DNA of 6,772 nucleotides from Candidatus Hodarchaeaceae archaeon. GTDB taxonomy: Archaea; Hadarchaeota; Hadarchaeia; Hadarchaeales; Hadarchaeaceae. Below the pieces are notes generated by a model that did not search any database, was not told the origin of the DNA, and saw nothing but the letters and a program-made list of their open reading frames with translations. Position numbers and translations under genes: made by a program. Shown here one piece after another: positions 1 through 5,386 of the stretch. Location: NCBI GenBank assembly GCA_030018135.1, contig JASEGJ010000031.1, positions 227 through 6,998 on the forward strand, written 5' to 3'. Each line of letters begins with the position of its first letter. The stretch's first letter is position 1.

Positions 1-44
1 AGATCTTGAGTCTGACGCCTTTAACCAAGCTTGGCTACCCCCGC
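1..44 (-). tRNA. tRNA-Leu(CAA), 5' part only, cut by the left edge
   Basis: Read on the minus strand from position 44, the sequence starts with GCGGGGG (acceptor 5' strand), TA, and a D arm with GCC/GGC stem around a loop containing GGTT. The anticodon arm follows: TCAGA, loop CTCAAGA, then TCT, which begins to close the stem. The 7-base loop places U33 before CAA, followed by G37. CAA reads the leucine codon UUG. The acceptor and D-arm sequences resemble archaeal tRNA-Leu. The stem resumes directly after the loop, so no intron is seen at the common 37/38 site. The variable arm, T arm and 3' acceptor lie outside the window, so the long class II variable arm expected for leucine cannot be confirmed. 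Confidence 0.88.
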
Positions 45-68
45 AAATCATAGTTTTGAACTCGAGCT

Positions 69-78
69 GTTATTAAAA
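69..78 (-). promoter_or_regulatory. TATA-like box for the tRNA-Leu gene
   Basis: The minus strand reads TTTTAATAAC here, the most AT-rich stretch upstream of the tRNA. Its centre lies about 29 bases before the first tRNA base at 44, as expected for an archaeal TATA box serving a tRNA with a 5' leader of only a few bases. The gap between csa1 and the tRNA is 42 bases, so this box also marks the tRNA as separately transcribed from csa1. Confidence 0.55.
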
Positions 79-86
79 TTACAGAT

Positions 87-1049
87 TCAGCCGCGACAAA
101 TCCTGAAGTAACCGCAAGCGCTCGGGCAGCGCGGGGGCAACTCGGGATCTCGCCTGCGGCCGACTATCGCAAGCTTCCGATCGCGCGCCCGCAGGAATCG
201 GAGCCTCAGGCCGTCGTCGATGGGATAAACGCGCCGCACCACCAAGGGCACGGAACGGTCCTCAGGAAATCTGACGTACGCGAGCATGCCGAAATTGACC
301 TGCCGCGGAAAGGCACTTTCGAACGCCAAGGCGTAGCCGGCGAGCGTGAGCCCGTGGTACTCCCGCTCCTTGCCGGTCTTCATCTCCATGACCATCGTCC
401 GCACGGCCTGAAACGCATCTATGCTCAGCTGTTTGCTCAGGCCCACGCGGGAGCCGTCCACGCGGTGTTCCATGGTCAGCGGGATGGCGTGGGCGACGAG
501 GCTATCGGCACCTATGTACGGGCTGCGCGAGAGAACCTGCGCCACCGCCGCAGCTATCTGGCCCGCCTCGAAGCGCCAAAGTCTTAACATGTTTTTCTGC
601 ACTCGTTCGAGGTCCTCCGCTGCGACCCTTGCCTCGTCGATCAGCCCCTGTTTGTCGACCATCGTTTCCTCGACCGCATCGTCCGCGCAATCTGCCAATG
701 CCTTGGCTATGTCGAGGTCGGGGGTTATGCCCTCGTATATCATGCGCTTCGCTCGGGTAACCACGGCCTCCAACGTGTTGTGGTAAAGCGTGCCGCTTAC
801 CATCGGCAGGCTCGCTGGCGCCTCCAAACCCTCGACGTAGCGAACGTAGACATCGCGGGCCGTCGGGCAAAAGTCGCTCGCTATGGCGCTGACCGGCAGG
901 CGACCGCTCACCTCCGGCTCGACGGGACGCTCGCGATAGCGCCAGCCCCGAAGCTTCGAGCTAACCCTCGGGGGCGAGCGGTAACCATAATAGTCCAGCA
1001 CATCCTCCAAGCTCCTGCCGAAGATCCCGTAGACCAGTTCATCGCCCAT
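87..1049 (-). CDS. csa1: CRISPR-associated Cas4-family nuclease, Csa1-like (subtype I-A type)
   Basis: Predicted 320-residue protein. Csa1 is a Cas4-family PD-(D/E)XK exonuclease with an iron-sulfur cluster that takes part in CRISPR spacer acquisition. Visible features are the N-terminal DFCPTARDVYVRYVEG (59-74), typical of Csa1; H90 in GTLYHN; and D211 followed by E222-M-K224-T-G-K, which fits the D...ExK nuclease core. A C-terminal cysteine cluster, C308, C312 and C318 in RCPSACGYFRIC, with C61 gives four possible Fe-S ligands. All key residues are present, so the enzyme is probably active. ATG at 1049 is chosen because a TATA-like box lies 26 bases upstream (leaderless) and because a longer reading frame would run into the divergent peptidase gene. 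It stands alone between a tRNA and a peptidase, with no other cas gene visible. It could be a solo Cas4 used in general DNA repair instead of CRISPR adaptation. Confidence 0.85.
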   Translation of the reverse strand: MGDELVYGIFGRSLEDVLDYYGYRSPPRVSSKLRGWRYRERPVEPEVSGRLPVSAIASDFCPTARDVYVRYVEGLEAPASLPMVSGTLYHNTLEAVVTRAKRMIYEGITPDLDIAKALADCADDAVEETMVDKQGLIDEARVAAEDLERVQKNMLRLWRFEAGQIAAAVAQVLSRSPYIGADSLVAHAIPLTMEHRVDGSRVGLSKQLSIDAFQAVRTMVMEMKTGKEREYHGLTLAGYALAFESAFPRQVNFGMLAYVRFPEDRSVPLVVRRVYPIDDGLRLRFLRARDRKLAIVGRRRDPELPPRCPSACGYFRICRG

Positions 1050-1055
1050 ACATGA

Positions 1056-1063
1056 TTTAAAAG
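1056..1063 (+). promoter_or_regulatory. TATA-like box for the M28 peptidase gene
   Basis: Plus strand TTTAAAAG, centred near 1059.5. Transcription would begin near 1085, directly ahead of the SD GGTGA at 1086-1090, giving a leader of about 8 or 9 bases before the ATG at 1094. The geometry matches that of the aIF5A gene in this window. Confidence 0.5.
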
Positions 1064-1070
1064 GGCGCTG

Positions 1071-1079
1071 ATTAATAAG
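1071..1079 (-). promoter_or_regulatory. TATA-like box for csa1
   Basis: Minus strand CTTATTAAT, centred on 1075. A start 26 bases downstream would fall at 1049, the chosen ATG of csa1, so the transcript would be leaderless. No SD sequence precedes that ATG, which agrees. The box lies inside the region that the opposing promoter (box at 1056-1063) would occupy. Confidence 0.5.
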
Positions 1080-1093
1080 ACGGCGGGTGACGA

Positions 1094-2254
1094 ATGGCGG
1101 GGTTCGAGTCGCGCCGCGCCTTTGAGCATCTGGACAAATTGGCATACGAGATAGGGCCCCGCTTGGCCGGAACTCGAGGCGAGCGGCAGGCCGCAGAGTA
1201 CATCCGAGCACAGCTCGAGGGGCATGGCTACCAAGTCAAGGTGCAGGAGTTTGAGTTCGTCGACAAAGCCGCGCGCGCGCGCATCGAGGCACTCCTCCTG
1301 TTGGCGGCGTTCACCGCGTCGCTGCCCTTGACCGCGGAAGCTTCCTTGGTCGCTTTCGTCGCCGCGCTCGCCCTTTCACGCGTGCTGCCTCGCGCCATGC
1401 CAAAGCGCAGGAGCCAAAATATCGTGGGGGTTTTAAGGTCGGAAAAGCCGAAGGAGCGCCTGATAATAAGCGCGCATTATGACTCCGCAAGGTGTACGAT
1501 CGACCATCGCCTGAATATTTTTGTGAGGCTGGCCCTCGTCCCGGCGACCCTTGTTTTTTTGATCTGCCTGTTCGCGCGGCTCTCCGGCCTGCTGCCGATA
1601 CCCTGGCCCATCACGTGGGGCTGCCTCGCGGTGCTGTTTTTCCCCCTCTGTGGCGGCATGCTCGTGTCCACTGCCAGCAAGCACGTTTCACCCGGGACGA
1701 ACGACAACGCCTCGGGCGTGGCGGTCGTGCTTGAGGCCGCGCGCGTGGCCGCTGAGTTGCACCCGGGCGATGTCGAACTCGCGTTCGTGGCATTTGGCGC
1801 GGAGGAGCAGGGGCTGCACGGCTCGCGCGCTTTCGCCGCCGAATCATCCGGGGATGTCGCGCTCAACCTCGACGCGGTTGGCGTGGGCTCGAGGATTTAC
1901 TACGTGGAGGGCAACGGCATCGTTGGAAGGCGCAGGACCTCCTCGGAGGTAAATCAGGCCCTCGTCAGGTGCGGGGTGCGACTTAAACTAAAGCTTAAGC
2001 CGATGTGGGCGATCCTTGCATCGCATGACCACCTGCCGCTCCTCCGCTCGGGCTTGAGGGCAACCACGATTACCGTGGACAGCCCCGGGATGGGCAAACT
2101 CGAGCGCTTGCTTTCGAAATTGGGCCTGCCGAACGCGCACGCCCGCCGCTACAAATACCTCCACGCCATCGACGATATCCCCGACAAGATCGAGCTCACC
2201 AATGTGGAGCGCGTCGGCCAAATTGTGCTCGAGTTCATCAAAGGCGCAACTTGA
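1094..2254 (+). CDS. M28-family zinc metallopeptidase with transmembrane segments
   Basis: 386 residues; probably a zinc-dependent aminopeptidase or carboxypeptidase; the substrate cannot be told. The expected di-zinc ligands are all present: H128 in SAHYDS, D204 in GTNDNASG, E237/E238 in GAEEQG, D260 in NLDAVG and H357 in YLHAIDD. An N-terminal segment (1-60) carries the family's usual GPRLAGTRGE...A..YI...L...GY pattern. Four hydrophobic segments are evident, near 65-80, 83-98, 142-162 and 171-192. The second pair lies between metal ligands H128 and D204, inside the catalytic domain. Each pair would form a membrane hairpin, leaving the catalytic parts on one side; no classic signal peptide is seen. 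ATG at 1094 follows the SD GGTGA by 3 bases. Divergent from csa1; next gene downstream begins after 88 bases. Family assignment is firm, topology is inferred. Confidence 0.88.
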   Translation: MAGFESRRAFEHLDKLAYEIGPRLAGTRGERQAAEYIRAQLEGHGYQVKVQEFEFVDKAARARIEALLLLAAFTASLPLTAEASLVAFVAALALSRVLPRAMPKRRSQNIVGVLRSEKPKERLIISAHYDSARCTIDHRLNIFVRLALVPATLVFLICLFARLSGLLPIPWPITWGCLAVLFFPLCGGMLVSTASKHVSPGTNDNASGVAVVLEAARVAAELHPGDVELAFVAFGAEEQGLHGSRAFAAESSGDVALNLDAVGVGSRIYYVEGNGIVGRRRTSSEVNQALVRCGVRLKLKLKPMWAILASHDHLPLLRSGLRATTITVDSPGMGKLERLLSKLGLPNAHARRYKYLHAIDDIPDKIELTNVERVGQIVLEFIKGAT

Positions 2255-2265
2255 CGCGATCTAAG

Positions 2266-2292
2266 CAGAAAATTTCTGATACACATGTATCA
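2266..2292. promoter_or_regulatory. Two overlapping palindromes, candidate operator
   Basis: CAGAAAATTTCTG at 2266-2278 has 6-base arms around one base. TGATACACATGTATCA at 2277-2292 has 7-base arms around CA. They share the bases TG. The short centres suit binding by dimeric regulators better than RNA hairpins. They lie just upstream of the likely TATA box (2301-2310) of the phosphodiesterase gene, a typical place for an archaeal operator or activator site. The regulator is unknown; a phosphate-responsive one would fit the neighbouring genes but is a guess. Confidence 0.4.
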
Positions 2293-2300
2293 AAAAATCG

Positions 2301-2310
2301 ATAAGTTATT
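2301..2310 (+). promoter_or_regulatory. Weak TATA-like box for the phosphodiesterase gene
   Basis: Sequence ATAAGTTATT, about 26 bases before the SD at 2331. This matches the box-to-SD distance of other genes here. It deviates from the consensus; the A-run at 2292-2297 is an alternative. Confidence 0.35.
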
Positions 2311-2330
2311 TTCGCGCGATGTTAAGCAAT

Positions 2331-2340
2331 GGAGGTGATC
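2331..2340 (+). promoter_or_regulatory. Full-length Shine-Dalgarno sequence, fixes the start at 2343
   Basis: GGAGGTGATC is complementary over its full 10 bases to the known archaeal 16S rRNA 3' end. It sits 2 bases before ATG 2343. It therefore rules out the in-frame ATG at 2319, which lies upstream of it. Confidence 0.85.
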
Positions 2341-2342
2341 GC

Positions 2343-2834
2343 ATGAAAATCGGATTGATGGCGGACACGCACGACAGGCTCGACGCCATAAAAAAAGCGG
2401 TGGAGTTCTTCAATCGAGTCGGAGTCGAACATGTTTTACACGCTGGCGACCTCGTCTCGCCGTTCACCGCGCGAGAATTCAGCGCCCTGAAGGCGAAGCT
2501 GCATGTCGTCTGGGGAAACAACGATGGCGACAAGGAGTTCCTGCGCACCAAGTTCGGCGAGATCGGCGCAAGGTTGCTGGGCGACTTCGCCGAGCTGAAA
2601 TTCGCCGACCGTAAGATCGCGCTGCTGCACGGCACCAACCAGGACCTCGTCGACGCGCTCGCGGGTTCCGAGCTCTTCGATGTCGTCGTGCGTGGCCACA
2701 CGCACGAGGCTGGGCTAATTGAGGCTCAAACGCTCGTGGTGAACCCGGGCGAGGTCTGCGGCTATCTCAGCGGCCGTCAAACTGCCGCGGTGCTTGACCT
2801 AGTTGCGCTGGAAGCGGAGATCATCGAGCTTTGA
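2343..2834 (+). CDS. YfcE/MJ0936-family metallophosphoesterase
   Basis: 163 residues, the usual length for this calcineurin-like phosphodiesterase family, whose members hydrolyse phosphodiesters with a di-metal centre (Mn or Ni in studied members). The motifs occur in order: D8-T-H10, G35-D36 in HAGDLVSP, G58-N59-N60-D61 in VVWGNNDGD, H96 in LLHGTN, and H119-T-H121 in VVRGHTHEA. NPGEVCGYLSGR follows near 134-145, typical of the family C-terminus. All metal ligands are intact. It is soluble and cytoplasmic, with no signal peptide. The start is set by the perfect SD. The gene is followed 55 bases later by the phosphate permease, which has its own TATA-like box, so read-through and separate transcription are both possible. 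The physiological substrate is unknown; the phosphate-related neighbours suggest, but do not prove, a role in phosphate scavenging. Confidence 0.9.
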   Translation: MKIGLMADTHDRLDAIKKAVEFFNRVGVEHVLHAGDLVSPFTAREFSALKAKLHVVWGNNDGDKEFLRTKFGEIGARLLGDFAELKFADRKIALLHGTNQDLVDALAGSELFDVVVRGHTHEAGLIEAQTLVVNPGEVCGYLSGRQTAAVLDLVALEAEIIEL

Positions 2835-2844
2835 CTCACAAAGA

Positions 2845-2852
2845 CTTTATAC
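2845..2852 (+). promoter_or_regulatory. TATA-like box for pit
   Basis: CTTTATAC, centred 28 bases before the SD-like AGGTG at 2877-2881. It lies in the 55-base gap after the phosphodiesterase stop codon, suggesting that pit can be transcribed on its own. Confidence 0.5.
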
Positions 2853-2889
2853 CGCGCGCCTCGTTAATTTCGGCTTAGGTGCCGTGCCC

Positions 2890-3909
2890 GTGATTGAGTT
2901 GATAACGCCAGCCGTGGTTTTCGCTAGCTTCTACCTCGCATGGAACATCGGCGCAAATGACGCCGCGAACGCCATGGGGACGGCGGTGGGGGCGCGGGCC
3001 CTGTCCTATCGCAGGGCCGTCACCTTTGTGATGTTGTTCGTCTTGCTCGGCGCCGCCCTCGAAGGATATAAGCTCATGAAACCAGTGGGCGAACAGATAG
3101 TTACCGGCGTCGACCCATCCGTCTCGCCCTTTTCGACCCTGCCGTGGGTTGCCGTCATCGCGCTGCTGTGCGCTGGACTGTGGGTGACCCTGCAAACTAA
3201 ACTAGGGTTCCCGGTTTCAACCCACCAAGCTATAATCGGTGCCCTAGCGGGAGGCGGTGTCGCGATTGGGATGTTCTCAAAAGTCACAGCAAATGTCAAT
3301 TGGTGGAAGCTTCTAGTCATAGTTTGGACTTGGGTGTTAACCCCGATCGCCGCCGCGTTCTTCGCCTTCATATTATATCGAATTTTCGAAATGCCGCTTA
3401 GGACAGTAAAGGCGCCCGAGAAACTGAACTTGATCTTCGCCGCTGCGGTGATCATCAGCGGATGCTACGTTGCCTATGTGATAGGGGCGAACGGTGTCGG
3501 AACGGCGATGGGCGCGGCGTACGCTGTGGGAAGAGATTCCGGGGCAACAAACCCCGTACAACAGCTCGCCTTGCTTGGCGCCGTCGGCGTCTCCGTCGGG
3601 TCGCTCACCTATAGCCGAAGGGTCATTGAGACCGTCGGCATAGGGATAACCTCCTTGGGTCCGATGAGTGCATTCGTGGCACAGCTCGGGGCTGCCCTGA
3701 CCGTCCACTTATTTACGCAGTGGGGGTTGCCGGTATCGACCTCGCATGCGATAGTCGGCGGAGTCGTCGGCGGAGGCCTCGTCGGCGGCGTCGCTGCGGT
3801 CAGCAGGCGCAAGCTGGGCCAAATAGCGATCGCCTGGATTTCGACCCCCACGATGTCCATGTTGCTCGCATTCTGCTTGGCATCGGTATTCATAATTGTG
3901 TGGGTGTAG
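2890..3909 (+). CDS. pit: PiT-family inorganic phosphate permease
   Basis: 339 residues, strongly hydrophobic, about ten membrane helices. PiT permeases import phosphate with sodium or protons. The inverted-repeat architecture is clear: the first signature NIGANDAANAMG (19-30) with GFPVSTHQAIIGA (106-118), the second VIGANGVGTAMG (197-208) with GLPVSTSHAIVGG (279-291). YSRRVIETVGIGITSLGP (241-258) is also typical of the family. In the second repeat the usual acidic or Asn position is Gly202 and the following VANA is VGTA, a notable change at a substrate-site motif. GTG at 2890 is chosen: AGGTG lies 8 bases upstream, whereas GTG 2884 is only 2 bases from it, and the longer frame from 2803 overlaps the preceding gene. 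A small membrane gene follows 3 bases after the stop, and the DUF47 partner converges from the right. Confidence 0.9.
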   Translation: MIELITPAVVFASFYLAWNIGANDAANAMGTAVGARALSYRRAVTFVMLFVLLGAALEGYKLMKPVGEQIVTGVDPSVSPFSTLPWVAVIALLCAGLWVTLQTKLGFPVSTHQAIIGALAGGGVAIGMFSKVTANVNWWKLLVIVWTWVLTPIAAAFFAFILYRIFEMPLRTVKAPEKLNLIFAAAVIISGCYVAYVIGANGVGTAMGAAYAVGRDSGATNPVQQLALLGAVGVSVGSLTYSRRVIETVGIGITSLGPMSAFVAQLGAALTVHLFTQWGLPVSTSHAIVGGVVGGGLVGGVAAVSRRKLGQIAIAWISTPTMSMLLAFCLASVFIIVWV

Positions 3910-3912
3910 GAA

Positions 3913-4092
3913 ATGGCACTCGAACCCTGGCAGATCATGCATATCACGATTGCCCTTGTCGGCCTGCTGATAGGTTGGCGCTTCAATCCGTGGTTCGGAG
4001 TCGTGTTTATTTGGGCAATCGTGATCGCCGTCGAGGCATTTAGCTCCAAGAAAAAGGGGAGCCGGGGCTCGGTAGCTATGCCCTCAGCGTGA
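3913..4092 (+). CDS. Small two-helix membrane protein, unknown function
   Basis: 59 residues, starting MALEPWQIMHITIALVG. ATG 3913 is 3 bases after the pit stop codon, with only a weak GTAGG ahead, so translation is probably coupled to pit. Two hydrophobic segments, about 9-22 and 27-43, are separated by a short turn (GWRFNPW). A basic tail S-K-K-K-G-S-R follows near 45-51. The positive tail suggests a hairpin with both ends in the cytoplasm. The composition, with two well-formed helices, a Trp-rich interface and a basic stop-transfer tail, argues for a real gene and not chance. The last 17 bases overlap the 3' end of the convergent DUF47 gene. I do not recognise the family. The position suggests an accessory subunit of the phosphate permease, but this is inference. 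Confidence 0.55.
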   Translation: MALEPWQIMHITIALVGLLIGWRFNPWFGVVFIWAIVIAVEAFSSKKKGSRGSVAMPSA

Positions 4093-4789
4093 AGCTTATT
4101 GCCATTATGATGTCGCCCGCATCTTCAGCGCAATTTGAGATCGCCCCGATCTTCTCTATCACTTCCTTGAGCTGTGCCACCGTGGTAGGGTCAAACAGTT
4201 TCTCGTAGCGATAAACCAACTTGGCCAATTTTTCCTCGATCCCATCGGACTCGTGTTCGAATTGATCGATCTCCCTAGCTTTCAGGATCGCGGCATCGAT
4301 GTTCGCCATGAACGTGTCGATGGAACCCTTCAGGGCTTGAGTAGTTTTAACCGACGCCTTGGCTAGCTCGACCAAGCTCTTTCGAATAGCTCTAGCCCCT
4401 GCGTCCTTTTTCTCGGCCTTGTTGAGCGCATCGAACAGCTCACCCCTCCATGTGATCGCTCGAGCGGCCTCCTGTGCCATGTCCGCGACATCGTCCACGC
4501 GCTCGGCCAGCCTGCTAAAATCTCCCCTAAACACGGGCAAAAAGGCCCCCTTTGAGAGGCCGCATTCGAATTTCCTCCGAAGCCCGTCCGCCTCCGTTTC
4601 AAGGCGATCCAGCTCGCTTGCCAGCTCCCCCATCTTCGCCGACGAACGTTCTGAAAGAGCTATGACCAACCCCTCGAATTTTTTAACGACCCTCAAGACG
4701 GACGCAGCGTGTTCCTTTAAGATGTCGAAGGCCGCTTTTTCCTTGGTAGCTGCGAACGGGAGAAACCCAGTCGCCAAAACCTCGCGCAA
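4076..4789 (-). CDS. DUF47 / PhoU-like phosphate transport regulator
   Basis: 237 residues, almost entirely helical, without membrane segments. DUF47 proteins resemble PhoU and accompany PiT permeases, probably regulating them at the cytoplasmic face. The acidic motifs typical of PhoU-like metal sites are visible: ETEAD (64-68), D90 and ERVDDVAD (96-103), FEHESD (177-182) and CAEDAGD (220-226). Length is normal for the family. The likely start is TTG 4789, supported by the SD-like GGTGGTGA at 4792-4799, 2 bases upstream, and a TATA-like box at 4823-4832. A later ATG would remove the conserved first helix. In many genomes this gene sits in the same direction as pit; here it is convergent, so expression must be set by its own promoter. 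Its last 17 bases overlap the small membrane gene. Confidence 0.88.
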   Translation of the reverse strand: MREVLATGFLPFAATKEKAAFDILKEHAASVLRVVKKFEGLVIALSERSSAKMGELASELDRLETEADGLRRKFECGLSKGAFLPVFRGDFSRLAERVDDVADMAQEAARAITWRGELFDALNKAEKKDAGARAIRKSLVELAKASVKTTQALKGSIDTFMANIDAAILKAREIDQFEHESDGIEEKLAKLVYRYEKLFDPTTVAQLKEVIEKIGAISNCAEDAGDIIMAISFTLRA

Positions 4790-4822
4790 GATTCACCACC
4801 GCAGTGTGTTTATTAGGTCGGC

Positions 4823-4832
4823 TATTTAAAAG
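4823..4832 (-). promoter_or_regulatory. TATA-like box for the DUF47 gene
   Basis: Minus strand CTTTTAAATA, centred about 29 bases before the SD-like GGTGGTGA at 4792-4799 and 39 bases before the TTG start. The predicted leader is about 11 bases. Confidence 0.5.
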
Positions 4833-4870
4833 TTGCAGGGCTTCTCCGACTTTTATCGAACGGGGCCTTG

Positions 4871-4875
4871 AAAAA
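4871..4875 (-). terminator. Short T-run after nob1, possible terminator
   Basis: The minus strand has TTTTT here, about 17 bases after the nob1 stop codon. Archaeal polymerase can terminate at T-runs without a hairpin. The rest of 4833-4891 shows no gene or strong structure. Evidence is weak. Confidence 0.25.
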
Positions 4876-4891
4876 TGAGGATCGCGCTCAA

Positions 4892-5386
4892 CTAGCGCCG
4901 TGGCCTCCTAACGAGGGACGAGCCGCAGGCCTCGCACTGCGAAATGGTCGCACGATAAACCCGACCACAAGCGGGGCACACCATCTCCCAAGTCAGCACC
5001 TCGCTTATGCCGGGCATCGCAACGCGGCGGTAGGAAATGCCAAACAACCTCGCCAAATTTTGGATCGAATAATCATCGGTCACGAGTTTGGGCTCATCAC
5101 CCGCTTGACGGAGATCTAATGCCAATGCCAAAAGTTTTGCATCGGTCTCGGATATCCTATCGCCCGTTTGTCCAACTTTTTTGCTGACCTCTGCCATGGC
5201 CGACCTCGATGGCTCCGCCACCGCAACCTTCCCTGCGACAACGGCCGTTTCAAGCTCAAGCTTCGAGCACAAGTCGCGCGCCTCATCGAGCACCTCCTGC
5301 ACCGTGACCTGCTCCACATCCGCCAAGCCAGGAACGAATCCAGCTATGACCGCGGAAGTGTCCAAGATGTAAATCCTGCGAGGCAA
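4892..5386 (-). CDS. nob1: Nob1 endoribonuclease, 16S rRNA 3'-end maturation
   Basis: 164 residues, normal for archaeal Nob1. Nob1 cuts the 16S rRNA precursor at its 3' end (site D) late in small-subunit assembly. A PIN domain spans about 4-125 with acidic residues D9 (ILDTSA), E31 (VQEVLDE), D82 (ETDAKLLALAL) and D104/D105 in VTDDYSIQNLA; the last motif and GISY are strongly Nob1-like. A C-terminal zinc ribbon carries C137-P-A-C140 and C151-E-A-C154, followed by a basic tail. The start appears to be TTG 5386, directly after the nadK stop codon TAA with no spacer; a later start would remove the first PIN aspartate. There is no strong SD, so translation is probably coupled to nadK. Function is assigned with high confidence. 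Confidence 0.9.
   Translation of the reverse strand: MPRRIYILDTSAVIAGFVPGLADVEQVTVQEVLDEARDLCSKLELETAVVAGKVAVAEPSRSAMAEVSKKVGQTGDRISETDAKLLALALDLRQAGDEPKLVTDDYSIQNLARLFGISYRRVAMPGISEVLTWEMVCPACGRVYRATISQCEACGSSLVRRPRR

Noticed and set aside
1050-1211. Possible 54-residue N-terminal extension of csa1
   Set aside because: It is antisense to the start of the M28 gene, contains Arg/Pro-rich chance sequence, and ignores the TATA-like box and ATG at 1049.
2319-2342. Upstream in-frame ATG for the phosphodiesterase
   Set aside because: The perfect SD at 2331-2340 lies downstream of it, and the family N-terminus begins with KIGLMADTH right after ATG 2343.
2803-2889. Longer N-terminus for the phosphate permease
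   Set aside because: It overlaps the preceding gene, encodes a charged stretch not seen in PiT proteins, and lies upstream of the TATA-like box and SD.
3006-4049. Several minus-strand open frames opposite pit
   Set aside because: They are Thr/Pro/Ala-rich antisense frames without SD or motif, while pit on the plus strand is unmistakable.
4833-4891. Possible small RNA in the gap between the DUF47 promoter and nob1
   Set aside because: No C/D or H/ACA box pattern, stable stem or own promoter could be seen.
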